Source: Daucus carota subsp. sativus
Taxonomy: Eukaryota > Streptophyta > Magnoliopsida > Apiales > Apiaceae
Assembly: GCF_001625215.2 (NCBI RefSeq)
Contig: NC_030387.2
Span: forward strand, 39,827,606-39,891,605
Length of the DNA stretch: 64,000 nucleotides
Direction of reading: 5' to 3'
Below the pieces are notes generated by a model that saw only the letters and a program-made list of their open reading frames with translations, made no database searches and was not told the DNA's origin. Positions 32,471-45,459 of this stretch are shown in pieces. Within the stretch, counting starts at the first letter, position 1. The number at the start of each line of letters is the position of its first letter. The translations under genes and the position numbers were made by a program.

Positions 32471-35400
32471 GAAAAACCTCAAGGTAAGTACCCTGGAGCG
32501 GGGGAGAAAACAAAAAGATATATTGATTTATTGTCCAATAAGGGGTATGAGCACCTGTGGGAAGAGCTTGAACCTGTAAGAAAGGGAGACATGATTAATT
32601 TACATGACCTTCTTTTCACCAAAAACAGAGATTACCTCGTCAAATATAATGACGATCAACAGGTATGTTAATCTTGTCTGTATCTCTATCTGAATATAGT
32701 AGGAAAAAGTTTCTGGAATGTCACAGTGAACATGCAAGGCTGTGGTGAATCAAATATGCTTATTTTAAAGGTCATAAACAATCTACTGTATTATTATATT
32801 AATATCCAATTAAGCCCTTTTCTTAAAGCTCCATGTTTCTGGGGTGCTGATAACATAATATTGTAACAGAGCATAGGTATCGAGTTCAAACCTCATTGTC
32901 CCCAATGTTATGAAATATTTAATGTAGCCTGGACCAAAATGACTACTAAACTTAAATAGAGAGTATTATATCTAAATTTCGTGAAATTTTCTCTTTACCG
33001 TACATGCACTCACAGGAATGTTATATTTAATCATTCAGAATTTGGATTGGTCCACAATCTATTACATGCTTCAAATATGCTTATGACTGTTGTAACCTCA
33101 AGATATGAAGTACTTTATGAATATGTTATATGTTTGATGGTATTTTTAATTCATAAGCCAGCATTTTCGATTGTTCAAAATTTTGAGTACCAATTAAATA
33201 TCGACCTAATTTCGAAGCAGGTTCTTGGAACATTTTTGAATATAGTAAGAATTCTCTGGATTCATTTTGCCACTGGCCAACTTCTGAATTTAATAGTTCA
33301 TAGTACCACAGATTTCATTTAGTACATTACTTAGACTAAGAATCTCGGAAACTTCTGGCACTGCACCTTAGACCGAACTTAATACTTCACTTGACTTGTA
33401 ATCTTGGAAACTTCTAGTAACTCCGACTTAAAACTCCAACTGTTGGAAAAATGATTCCGAAAAATTCTCCTAATAGTCATGAATGTTCCGCAATCTGCAT
33501 CACTCTGTCTCTCTTTTCATCCATACAAAAGTATAAAATACTAAATGCATATTTATATACTTCTTCCACATATTTGGTAATAGTATATAATGATATGGGT
33601 AAAAGACACTGTTCTGAAAACAACATTACTTCCTTTTACTTTAACAATTAGCCATGTCAGGAAAGGAGAGTTTTTTTTCACTCACAAAAAACACATTATA
33701 AGCAAGTGGGGAGAAGTGAGAAGCTGTGATTTTTGCAGGTGAAGGCTGCACAGTTGGCAGGCAAGGTTATAATTTTGTATTTTGTACGATTAAACAGTGA
33801 TCCTTTGGAATCAGTGTACATATTATCCTTGGTAGAAACATACACTTATCTGCTGCCTGATCACTGTCTTGAGGTTGTCTTGGTTGCTTATGGGAGTGAG
33901 GAAGATATATTTTCAATTTCGTGTGATTCTCATACAAGCTCTGCAGAAAAGTTCGAAGCTGTGTTCTCTCTCATGCCATGGACTGCAATACCATTTTCGG
34001 ATATTGCATCCAGAGTACGTCTGTCAGGTAGATTTGGTTTCGACATACTGAGGAAGCCTAGCACCTCGTTTGTCATTGATTCAAGTGGAATAGTTCTGCA
34101 AAGTGATAGTTGTGATTTATTTGATAAGTATGGAGGTTTGGGTTATCCTTTCACTGATGAAAGGATAAAATTTCTAAAAGCTCAAGTTGCTGCAACTGTT
34201 CAGCAGCCCTCTATAAAGTCACTCTTGGCTTCTCCAAAACGTGATTATGTCATCTCAAACACAAGAGATAAGGTATCATTTGGTATCATAATGTAGAGTT
34301 GTGACAACATTATAACAAGTTTGACATTTGATATTCCTCTCTAGTTGTGATATACCTGTTCATTTCAGGATATCCTGATTTAGAAATAATCTATTACTGC
34401 TCTTCTTTACAGGTACCTGTTGATACTCTTGAAGAAAAGGTGGTGGCACTGTATTTTTTTGAAGAGGGTATTACTGATAATTGGCATACAGAAAGTATTA
34501 AGATGGCGTACGAAGAATTCAGACAAAATAAATCTTCTTTTGAGGTTGTGCTCATTTATCTTTATGATACAATAAGTACTTATGATTGTACAAGTGAAGA
34601 GTCTTTTTGGAATACATTTAAGACTATGCCTTGGTTGGCCCTTCCATTCAAAGATTTAAAATGTAGGGAATTGGAGCGCTATCTTGGTTATCCTTTTAAT
34701 CCGCTTGATGCCAAATCTCCTACACTTGTAATCGTTGGGCCTCGTGGGAGATACATTGAACCTTGGGGTGCTCTCATTATTGATCAATTTAAGCTTTCAG
34801 TGTACCCGTTTACTCGTGAGCAAGCTGCTAAGTTAGACACTGAAAAGGTAAGGGAACTAAAGCTGGAGATGCTCTGGGATCAGAACACTATATTTAGGGG
34901 AAAAGATGGTAGAAAGGTTAGTTTTTTTGATGTCTAATTATCTTGTCTTAAATCTCTTCTTTGTCTAGATAGCTTCGACCTCCGGTTCATTTTCATTCAT
35001 ATAACCAGTTCCTGTTCTTTAAGTACTTAAGTTACTAGAGGAAATAGTGGAGACTTATATCTTACATTTTACCAACATGCCTTTGGTGATAAAATAATAT
35101 TGAACTCTTAAAAATGCCATCAAATCAACAAATTTGTTAGGTTTGCATTGGTATGTATTTAGTATATAACCCTTGGCAGACGTATTCTCACGTAGATGTG
35201 TTACTTGTCTGCATGTTACTGTGTTAGGGGAATAGGGGTTATATATTTAGATAAAGATACAATACAATATGCCGATTCTAGAGAAACCATATGTCTGCAA
35301 GTGGATCAAAATTTGAAGGAGATGAGATATAATACAAATACTGTTTCTAGAGACACCACATGTCTGCAAGTGTATCAAAGGTAAAAGGCAGTAGTTTCTT

Positions 35401-38400
35401 TTTGAGGCCAGTGCTCTATAACATTGCCTACAATATCACCATTGCACTTTATATAATTTTCAACTAAAATCAGTTTGCATCCCCAAACCCATTATCCTTT
35501 TAATATTAGACTGTTACACTTTAGGTTGCCCACACTTTTCCTGCTACTTTAGAATGTTTAGATTGGCTTATTATACATTGTTTGCACATTTATTTTGATG
35601 ATTATAGGGGTTTTATATCAAAGTGACCACTGTTCTCGTCAATATATCTTCTCTAGCTACCCGATCTCCACGGGAACTCATTTGAAGCACTCAAATCACT
35701 ATACATATCACTCTTGTTAAATCTTGGAGGAAAAAAATTGGGGATTTTTTCTTCTAATAGATTAATTTAGATATGCAATTTGGATTTTGGTTTAACATTC
35801 ACCTAATCAAGTACAAGAACAAATTAAATTAAAAAAAAACATATTATCTATGTTCATATATGTGTATAACGTACCTCTAAATGCATAATGCATAATTGTG
35901 ATTTATATTTATTATATGAGTCACATCTCATGTAGTACATATCATCTCGTAAATAGAATTCCGCTAAGTTATATGTTACTCTGTCCGTTTCATATTATAT
36001 GTCCGCTTTTGAAAAAAAATTTTATTTCAAATTACTTTTCCACTTGTATTTTCAATGTTAGTTCGTATTTACAAGATAAAATATACACCACATACAAGTA
36101 TTTAATCTTTGATTTGTATTTCCAAGACTAAATCTATACCACAAACAACTACTCAATTAATATGGTCAATGCAATTTTGTTATTAAGATTTGAACTTTTT
36201 AATATGCGTAATTTTTTTCAAAGTAGACATATAATATGAATGGAGTATTATTTTTTCTAGATTTAACGCAGTGATTATATACTAATTTAAGTGTTTAAAA
36301 TGAGTCCCCATGAATATCGGGTAGCTAGGTCAGATATTTTATTGAGAACGGTGGTTACTTGATATAAAACCCGATAATACAGAGGATTGGTGATGTTTTT
36401 AGCAAGGGTTTTATATTATTATAGTGCCCGTTTTCGTCAAGAAATTTATCCATCTATCCAATCTCCACGAGGACTCCATTCAAAACACATTACGTACTAT
36501 ATATATCACCCCATTAATTCTAGGAAGAAAAGTAACAAAAACCTTAACGGAATTATAGTCACAAGATGAAGTCTACTCTACATGGCTCATAAAATAAAAA
36601 AAATTATAAGTATATAATATATATACAGAGGCACATTAAAAAGCATGAACATAGATACACACACACACATATACAGGGTCGCGCTCAAGAGAGAATATCG
36701 TCACCGTGAAAATAGATTTTTAGGATCTAAATCTAAATACATGTTTTTTTCATGTTTTTTCATCGTTGTGTGTGTTTAAAAATATTTTTAAAATATAATA
36801 CATAGATATTGACATTTTTTTGCATGTGAAGTTCTGCAGCAGAACCCTAACTAATACTAGAAATAAGGTAAGGGTTCTATGGGCTCAAAAAAACATGTAT
36901 TTAGATTTAGATCCTAAAAATATATATATGTATTTGTTTATCCTTAACATATTCAACTTTAATATAGATATTTTTTATGGATTTAACAGAGTGATATATA
37001 GTGATTTGAGTACTTTAAATGAGTTCCTGTGGAGAAGATATTTTCACGGTGACGACATTATTATGGAACGGTGACGACATTATAATGAAACCCTTTTAGC
37101 AAGTGTGCATTGTCTCGTGATTACTGTATAATGGCCCCGAAAATAAGGGTTAATTATCAAAGTAATCACTTGTCACATTCAAATATATTAAGTGAGTCAT
37201 TCATTATAAAAGTGACTCACCTCAATCACCGATCTAAGATTTTGTATCAACTTAGTAATTCAGAAATTGAAAATTTGTATCAACTTAGTCACTGACAGAT
37301 GCTTTCCTTGGGGATTTTGAATTAACGAATAAAATGAGTCACTTTTGCGAATGAGTGAATCACTGTATATTTGGATGCAACGAGTGATGATTTTGATCAT
37401 TAACTCTCTGAAATAATTCTTCGCATTTAACTACCCCAAAGCCTTTAAGCAGAAATAATTTAGTAAAAAATTATTATTTAGTCCAAAACAAGAATGTTGC
37501 TAATATGAAGGTATTAAAATTTTAGACAACATAGAGGATTTGTGAAGTTTCCAGCTAAAAATATGCAGAAAATATAATGTTCGACATAAATATGGATTGA
37601 GTGCATGCATCGGAACCCAAATATAATTGTTAGGCTTCATAAGTGGGATATGCCTAAATTATATTTTCTAGTTCTTGGTGAAAAAAGAAAAGATAAATTT
37701 TCACAGACTTCTTTTCATCCCAACATAACTTACTAAGTTTCTTATCGCGAAAACCCAACTCTAAATCCAATAAAGCTTCTTCACCTCTTCCGTCAGCAAT
37801 GTCATAAACAGCATATTACATTACCCTAGACTTAATCCAACTGCAAGGGTATTGATATTGGTCTTTAGTTGTATTGTTTTTACATGGGAGTCTCTGAGAA
37901 AGGACAAGTAGAAATTGTACTTTGGCGATCTCCTCACCAGCTTAGAGTTTATATTAGTTTTGTTCTGAGCTCTAAAAATACTTCATCTTATATTTTGTTC
38001 TAATCTGGTTTTTGCTGCTGTGTATTGACAACTTCAGATAATTGTATAATGGACCACTTTAAAACAGATTACATGGAGTCCTTGCTTATACATATTACAT
38101 ATCCAGATTTTGTTGACCTGGTGTTTAAGTGTCTAACTACTCATGTTACAACCACGAGAAGTGTAAGGCTTCAGCAGTTACGTCAGACAATTCATTTGGA
38201 CAATCATTCATTACATTTCTTAAGCAGACCTTTACAGAAACTTTGACAATTACAAATCTCATATGGACAATCAGCATATATTATCCTTGTCAAACCATCT
38301 TAGAGTTCCCCACCATGTCATTTCATTACCGCCAAATTGATTGAACCCTGATTTCAAATTCTTCATATATCATCAGGCTCTTCTGATTTAGAAGAAAAAA

Positions 38401-39359
38401 ATCAACGGAACTTGAGTATCTGGCAGTGAAGATAGTGATATTCGGTGTTTACTTTAGTGACCAATTTTATATTTAACCCATTATTTAACTTAAGTGCAAG
38501 GTCTTAGTACAAGCATGTTGAAGTGTCATTGGTGATATATTGGATTATTGGGGATGTATAGTGCAACTAACTCAAACTTCTGCACTTAATGAATGTTATT
38601 TTACGAATGTTATGTCTTTATTATCTTCATTAAATGTTAGAGTACCCAATAACAAGCCTATCATAAGATGAAGATGTATGAGTATGTTGTTGTTCACTTG
38701 AAGTTCTTGTTATTCCTCAATTCCTCAAAACTATGCTCAATATGATTTAGACATGTGAATTCTCTTAATCTTATCCTTGATACAATATTATGGTCTTAAA
38801 ACTTATCTCTACTTGGTTGCTAACTAGTCCTTCATCGCAGGTTCGCTTTTCTGAACTTGTTGGAAAGAAAATAATACTCTTTTTTGAGGGTGATTATTTT
38901 TTGCAAGTGGAACTTGAGTTCCTAATCATGTTGGAAGAGAGGTATTTAGATTGTAAGGATACTAGGGATGAGTTTGAAGTAATATATATCACCAATAGCA
39001 AAAAGAACTCCCCCTACAGTGAGCAGATCGCATGTATGACATGGTTTGTATCAATGACATCCGAGCTGTTACCCACTGATCTTAGTTTGTATCGTTGTTA
39101 TTGTCACTTGAAGTCGGGACGTACTTGTTCGCATAGTCAAGAATCTTCAATTCTCGCCTTTGACGGAGATGGAAGAGTTGTGAGGAAATCAATAGAGCTT
39201 TCTTTCGACCACATTGATTTCCCCTTCTATGCTGGGAATATGCAAGAGGAGGCTTTTCATGGAATGAATCGTCTTTACGGCTGGCGGCAACTGGATCACT
39301 TTTACTGGGGGCTGCTGATCAATCCATACCACAAAAATACATACTTACCCTGTATATAG
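32471..39359 (+). CDS. Nucleoredoxin-like protein without CxxC active sites
   Basis: Exons (about) 32471-32662, 33739-34272, 34413-34916 and 38841-39359, all joined in phase 0, giving roughly 580 residues if the open frame from 32471 is used. The true start is not resolved (an in-frame Met is at 32591, giving 542). Exon 1 ends NLHDLLFTKNRDYLVKYNDD, the usual lead-in to nucleoredoxin. Exons 2-4 each encode a thioredoxin-like unit with the family signature: MPWTAIPFSD...RFGFDILRKPS, MPWLALPFKD...YPFT, and a third unit with an IDFPFYAG end. The positions where WCPPC-type sites belong read FVRLNSDPLESVY, FFEEGITDNWHTES and FFEGDYFLQVELE, so no redox pair remains. Intron 3 is 3.9 kb and full of MITEs. 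A non-redox scaffold role is possible; this is inference. Confidence 0.78.
35608..36372. mobile_element. Fold-back MITE 1 in nucleoredoxin intron 3
   Basis: Long terminal inverted repeats of about 90 bp. The left arm starts GGGTTTTATATCAAAGTGAC and the right arm ends GTTACTTGATATAAAACCC. Both arms include a CTAGCTACCCGAT word. A Stowaway-like MITE is nested inside. Long inverted arms suggest a MULE-like or fold-back family. Confidence 0.75.
35979..36245. mobile_element. Stowaway-like MITE nested in fold-back element 1
   Basis: 267 bp. The left end CTCTGTCCGTTTCATATTAT and right end ATAATATGAATGGAG are inverted repeats, flanked by TA on both sides, the Tc1/mariner target duplication. Confidence 0.8.
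36404..37096. mobile_element. Fold-back MITE 2, related to element 1
   Basis: The left end AAGGGTTTTATATTATTATA and right end TATAATGAAACCCTTTT are inverted. Inner arm words (CCAATCTCCACGAGGACTCC versus GAGTTCCTGTGGAGAAG) also pair. It is more decayed than element 1. Confidence 0.6.
37147..37406. mobile_element. Fold-back MITE 3
   Basis: About 260 bp with inverted arms of about 70 bp. The left arm is GGGTTAATTATCAAAGTAAT then CACTTGTCACATTCAAATAT. The right arm is TATATTTGGATGCAACGAGT then GATGATTTTGATCATTAACT. The GGGTTWATATCAAAGT start links it to the two preceding elements. Confidence 0.7.
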
Positions 39360-39681
39360 GCTTGCTTGACCAGCTCTTTCTAATTTCACAACACCACAAC
39401 AAAGTTTGGCTTCATTTATATACACTCCTGCACCTATTTATCACTTGAAGCTTACATATTTATAGTCACAATTATATTGATGCCACAATAATTATCGTTA
39501 AATTTTGGTTAACAACAACAAAGAAATGTACTGGATCACCTAATTATAATAAAAAATGAATTAAGAACAAGAGTATAAATTCAAACAGAGTATAGGACAT
39601 GATGTTAAATAAAAGGGTAGAGTAACAAAAGTCTGGAGTTTATGCAATTAGGAGTTGCTTTTTCAGATGACTATAATTATC

Positions 39682-40287
39682 ATCTACAAACTTAAAATAA
39701 TGCCATCTGGAATGTGAGACGGAAATGGATAATCCATCTTGGTCTCATCCTCTCCGTATAGTAAATACAAAGTGCGTGGGACATAAGTCGCAGTGTCTTT
39801 CTCAAACTCAAACGCAAGCTCGACCTTCTTACCAAATCCCTTTACAATAGCCTCGTACAGATCCTTGCAAGTATTAACTTCATTTGTCTATGAAACAGGC
39901 TATCCTCACCAGATCTCTTCACCACCAACGGCCGACACAATCTATAAATAATCCCAAAATAGTCCTCTAACACTATAGCCCCACCTTGCACGCCATGTCT
40001 GAGAGTCTGCCGAATCCAAAACTCCAAGTATTTGCCGTCCAAAACTTTTCCATTCTTATCAAACCAGTAGGTCTTCATCTCCTCGATGATATCTATAGGC
40101 AACTCACTGATTTTGCCCACCACATAATTGTAAAGAGGCTCCTTCTTGATGTCCGCTTTGACATAATTTCTCAAACAAATCACCCCACCCTTTCCCATTG
40201 CATCTAACTCTCCTATCCAAAGGCCATGGACAACAAATCCGTAGCCTTTGATATAATAAAATGTCAACAACAGTACTTTTTTCCTGG
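39682..40287 (-). pseudogene. RNase T2-like gene fragment
   Basis: Reading from an acceptor at 40288, the frame gives GYGFVVHGLWIGELDAMG, with the HGLW of RNase T2 active-site block I. It then gives ISELPIDIIEEMKTYWFDKN and GKVLDGKYLEFWIRQTLRHG, at the place of block II (FW.HEW.KHG), where only the final His-Gly remains. Near 39885 the frame ends, and the family-like continuation TNEVNTCKDLYEAIVKGFGK to YPFPSHIPDGIILSL-stop is in another frame. The 5' exons (signal peptide) are not found upstream. Missing block II residues and the frame break argue for a dead fragment, although a very short intron cannot be fully excluded. Confidence 0.6.
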
Positions 40288-40420
40288 CTGTTCAAAAAGA
40301 CGTTACAAATTTAAATAAGAGGCAGTGATAATAGAATTAAAAATCTAACAGTAAGTTATGTGGAAAGTAATTTCAATTTGTAGCCCATAATTTTGCTAAA
40401 AATTAGAGTAACATATCTAA

Positions 40421-40792
40421 GAGCAAGTCTAATAGGTGTGCTAAATCAAGTCTTAAATCCAAAAATAGGGAATATGGGATAAAATTGCACTCCAACACTA
40501 TGCTAGTGATGTGCTAAATCACTAGCACAAGCCTCCCCTTCCCTATTTTTAGAATATGCTAGCCACTTCTAAACTATTTTTATCATTAAAATATTCATTT
40601 CATTCTCTCCTCCACATCATTTCCCTCTCTCCTCCACACCAAAGTTGTTTAAATTTAATATTATTATAATAATAGAGAATGAATATAGTGAAAACTATTG
40701 GAGCTCATGTGCTAAATCTAGTGCTAAATTACTAAGACATATTATTTTATAATATTTTTGGAAAATCTATTAGCATAGTGTTGGACTTGCTC
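40421..40792. mobile_element. Tourist-like MITE
   Basis: 372 bp. The left end GAGCAAGTCTAATAGG and right end TTGGACTTGCTC are inverted repeats, flanked by TAA on both sides, as expected for PIF/Harbinger. Inner subterminal words (GTGCTAAATC) also recur in inverse orientation. Confidence 0.8.
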
Positions 40793-41580
40793 TAAGGGCC
40801 GAAGAGAACTAGTAGGCTGATGGTCAGGGTCAGGGCCTCAGGGGTCAAAGAAGTATAAAAATACTATCCTCCATGTGTTCCATATATTCATGTGTGCAAC
40901 AGTAACACGCACTATGTTTAATAAAATGAAATCAAACATAAGCTTGAATGTACAAATTATTAATATTATTTCTTTTTGACTTTGCTCGGATTCAATATAT
41001 TTACGGTAAATGAGATGAACTTGACCAAAATTCACATGAAAGCCACGAGCCTTAAACAAAAAAGGCCATGTTACTGGGCAACACATAGATGAGCCCATGG
41101 GTCCAAACTCTAAAGCCTGCTAAATGTTCTTGCATGCTGTCGCTGAAAGGCCCAATATAAAGTACGAACAAAATGTTCTCATCCATTTGACCGGAATACT
41201 TTCGGTGATAATCAAAAAATTATAGTTTCTTATATAATCTAAAATTATATATTCTTTCGATTTATAAGTTGCTTATAAACACCACCAGTTGTACTGAGTT
41301 TCAATTAATTTGTTGTTAATGTTTTAATATGAACCGAAACTACTAAAAAATTTAAGCCCTTCAGCCAAGGGGATGTCAGTTTTAAAGAAATCCAGTTAGC
41401 ACTTGGCATGCTGAAAACACAGACACGGTCATGATTGAATGCAGCTACTAAACATGCAATAAACTTTGCAATTTAGATATCTTAACACATTGAAAAAAAA
41501 TGCAGAAACAATGTTTGTTAATGATGAAATATTATGCATCACACCACATGCCATAAACTTAAGTCACAAACAAAAACATT

Positions 41581-43172
41581 TTATATTCGAGACATACTAG
41601 TTAAATTTGCCGAGGGTGTTGGAGTTAACCATGCCTTATCTTCCAGCTCAAGAAAATAATCCAAATCCTGTATACATACAATACATAATTGGTTACAAAA
41701 TAAGTTGTTGTTTTTGATTTTTCTTTCAATTTATATGAAATGTGAGATCTGTAGCCTTACATAAGAGTTATCTCTCTGACTACTAAAGACACCGCGCATC
41801 GCATTTTGCCAAAAGACTTTGGAGAATCTGAAAAAATATCATAAATTGCAATCTGATTAAGTGAAATCACCAAATAGCAGATAGTTCAAGAGTCAGGTTA
41901 CTAACTGTAATTCATCATCCTCGGAAAAATCCCAAGCATCAGATAATAAAGTGTAGTTCACCTAACAAAGTGAAAGAGATTTCCAAACAAGTCACAAATA
42001 ATATAATTTGGAATATGTAAGTGTTCAAAATTATATATACTTATACACACACACCATGTTGAGTTTTTGAGGAAAAGATTTTGAAACACAAAGCAGATGG
42101 TAAGTATTCCAAGTTGATAAACAAACAACTATTGCTTTATCCTTCCCGCATATATGACAAATAAACCAATGCGGCTCCTCCAACAGCTTAGACAATATTT
42201 TGTTAATACAAACTCCTCCTGTAGAGCACTTTGCAGATAACCTGTCAAATGCATTTTATCTTACTTAGTTAACTTCACATATAAAAATCATAAAATATTC
42301 AAATATTGTTTTCCATAAATATAATTCATGATTTTAGTGTTATTACTTTATCCTATTAACTTATTGAAATTAGAATCTTACCAACTAAAACAAGTCTGGT
42401 GCATGAGGAAATTCCTAGCACCAACAGATGCTAAACTAACAGGGCCAGTGACCTACAATATTTTATCAAAACCTTTTCACACACCTTCTTAACAAATAAT
42501 ACTTGATCAGAAAGAAAATGAGGAAAAATAAGAACTCACAGAATTTATCTCGGAAGAATGACAAATTAAACAGTGTTTGTCACTCTTATCATCATCTAGT
42601 GAACTATGGATGAATTTTTTTGTCTCAAACAATCTGCATTTCATTAGTTTAAATAATTTAGAAAAATATAAGCAATGGAATGAAAAAACTCGATGTACAC
42701 ATGACCTTTTAAAACCAATTATACTATACGACATATAATAATTCTAAAAGTGTTTAATTATTAAGTTGATCTATATACGTGTGTATAAACAAACATTAGA
42801 AAGTGATACATTAGTTCATTTTAACTTAATATTATTTTCAATAAATAAAACATCTACCAAATCCAATCTAAAGGTATAAAAAATAAGTCACATGTATGAT
42901 ACTAGAAAGAGTCATTCATATTATAAAAGAAATAGGCTTCTCTGTGTACTGTAAATATGTAGACTGGGTCGTCAAAGCAGCCGATCTGTGAAGTCCATAA
43001 CATGATCCAGTAGTCAATGGAACTGTATAAATTTAACCGAAACAATTAAAAATTACACCACAAAATATTCCATGAATAATATTTTAGACCAAGAAGAATT
43101 ACCAAGAGCTCTGGCCCGTGTGGATGACAGGAAACGTGAAACTGATTCAATCATCATTGTGTCATTGTCCAT
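41581..43172 (-). CDS. Unrecognised Cys-rich, possibly zinc-binding protein
   Basis: Eight small exons in fully consistent phase: 43172-43103, 43022-42950, 42633-42540, 42452-42382, 42241-42055, 41961-41906, 41827-41761 and 41667-41581, giving 234 residues. I do not recognise the family. The centre is rich in Cys/His: KHCLICHSSEINS, NFLMHQTCFSW, AKCSTGGVCINK, WFICHICGKDK and YHLLCVS, spaced like paired CxxC zinc ligands. The N-terminus is SVSRFLSSTRARAL. The C-terminus is acidic and aromatic (LLSDAWDFSEDDELQFSKVF, DLDYFLELEDKAW). The donor of exon 2 is ambiguous (42950 or 42965, same phase). That eight exons keep one open frame supports a real gene. Confidence 0.62.
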
Positions 43173-44752
43173 TTTATTATTATAAAAGTTTACATTAGCA
43201 CACTTCACAAATAGAAGCAGATGATATCCAAGGTGAATTTGATAAAAAGAAAAAAGAATTGATTGCAGTTTCTAAAATACAATCTGCACATTTACTAATG
43301 GAGCACTAACCGTCAAGAAAATATATGTATAATTAATAATTACAAAATCGATATGATATGGAGGTATAAAATATAATTTGCTTAATTATTGCACGAATAT
43401 AAAAGCAAAAAAATATAAAAACACCGACTAAGTTTTAAAAATCCTCCTCTCCTACTGTATCTCCATCCATTTATCAATTCTCTTGCTATAATCCCCTCTT
43501 CTCCACTTGTCCAACTCCATCACCATCACTCCTGTATTAAAAAACAGGCCTTTTTCCCCTCAAACACCTGCGAAAATTCAGGGACCTGCCAGAACTCATC
43601 AGTGAAGTAGCTCTTGAAATCTACATGGCAGTACTCAGGAGCTGCAATCACTCTTGACCCTGGTAGAGTCCAGGTAAATCACATGGCCAACACAAAGATC
43701 AAGCATCTCAACTATGTAAATCCTTGCATAGTTCAAAGGCTTATCAAGAGCTTCTCTGATAGAAGACGAGATGAGCCCTTTAACATGATTTCATCAAACA
43801 CATGCACCTTGAAATGCAAAGATGGGAAAGTTGACTTGAGTGTTCTTCAGGGCAAGAAGTGTGCTTCAAAACAGAGTGTATAGCAGCAATGGAGCCTCTC
43901 AAGTAATGTGAATCAAGGGTCATCTCAAGTTGTTCATGAATGCAAAGCTTGTTGCATACTTGGTTGATAGAGATTTATAATTATGTGTACTGTTATTTAA
44001 AAGTTATTTTCGAGCTAAAATCAATAAATACACGTAGCATAAGACACTCAACTATTGGAAAACCCTGATTCTTACTAAGCAAGTAAACATGGCTACCATT
44101 AATTATTGGCAATACCCCATTCTTTCCAAGCAATTAGACACTTAACCAGTGTAACAAGAGTGTAAGGCCCACCTCGTCGATGCAGAATTAAAGCCTTATA
44201 GCTCTCTGCCTCTATACAAACCATCTTGAGCTCCCATGTTTCCACTCTATACACTTTCACTCAGAACAATCACTAGATACATAATTCAGTTTGTCATAGT
44301 TCTTTGGCCACTAAAATCCTACCCTGATACAATACACTTTCCTAGACTGCAAAATCTCCTTTTTTTTAAATAAAAAATAAAAAAATCACAGTTTTGTAGT
44401 AGCAAGTCCAAACCAATTTCTGGAAATCTCCCTGTTTTTCAAATATCCAGGGAGTCTAGATATTTGGAAGATAATTTAAAGGGGAGGAGTGGGGGATTGT
44501 TAAATTTATAATACCACTGGATTTTTTCAGTACAATGATTCTGTCGAACAAAGATTGCAATGTATTGAAATCCTCTGCAATTCTTGAAAAGAAGTTTTGT
44601 GTTGGCAAAAGTTTCTATTTTTGGATCTTTCAAATTTTCAGTAGGTGCAGTCTCGGCACTTAGGAAAGGCCGGTGGAACATTCGGAAACTTGTTTATACA
44701 TTCTTCTCTTTTGTCCTTTCTTCTTCACTAGATATATAGTAGTTTTAGTCGA
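43173..44752. other. Spacer with one uncertain ORF
   Basis: A plus-strand open frame at 43614-43883 (89 codons, TWQYSGAAITLDPGRVQ... LKCKDGKVDLSVLQGKKCAS) has a coding-like look but no family I recognise and no clear splice partners. Otherwise nothing is seen except the promoter of the minus-strand Cys-rich gene. Confidence 0.4.
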
Positions 44753-44780
44753 AAAGGAAGACGGGAAGGGGATCACTCCC

Positions 44781-44916
44781 ACCCGGATTAGGTTTCACCC
44801 TACCGATGAGGAATTAGTTGGCTATTACCCGAAACTGAAACTAGAGGGACTTGAAATTAAGCTTGAAGTGATTCCAGAAGTCAATCTTTACAAGTTTGAT
44901 CCATGGGAGTTGCCAG
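44781..44916 (+). pseudogene. Orphan first exon of a NAC transcription factor
   Basis: Encodes IRFHPTDEELVGYYPKLKLE then EIKLEVIPEVNLYKFDPWEL and P, i.e. NAC subdomains A and B, ending at a GT donor (CCAG/GTAAC) where NAC intron 1 normally lies. The normal PGFRFHP start is altered to PTRIRFHP and YYL to YYP. No NAC subdomain C-E exon is visible in the next 2 kb, so this is a remnant of an ancestral NAC gene. Confidence 0.75.
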
Positions 44917-45459
44917 GTAACATTTCTAGAAATTATACTTATTTCTTCTAGGATGTAATTTGGTAGACAAATGACAATTGACACGTCTCTATGAAAACTA
45001 AAACAATCCTCGACCTCTTGTTACCTAGTGAGGAGGGTTATATACTAGGCTAGAATACAAGAGATTCTTTAAATACAAAAACTGCATGTATTCTGAAATG
45101 GCCACAATATGTACAATATAAATGTGTTTGTTTATGTGTGAGTTTGTTTAGCAATTTTCTTCCAACTCTTTTTTTTTGCATCTAAAGTACACATGGTAAT
45201 TTTTGCAGATTACAATAGTTTAAAAACATATAGTTTTAATAAGCAACCAATTATGCTGCACAAAAGTCATTTCTCCTGGACAGAAAATATCCAAACAGAT
45301 CAAGAACAAACCGAACTACAGACATAGGATACTGAAAAGTCATTTTATACTTGTTGCAAATCATACACCAACTTATTAACATTTACTAATATATACATTC
45401 ATATGTTTAATTCAACACAAGAACTAATAAACATCAGCTGCATATCATGAAAAAAATAA

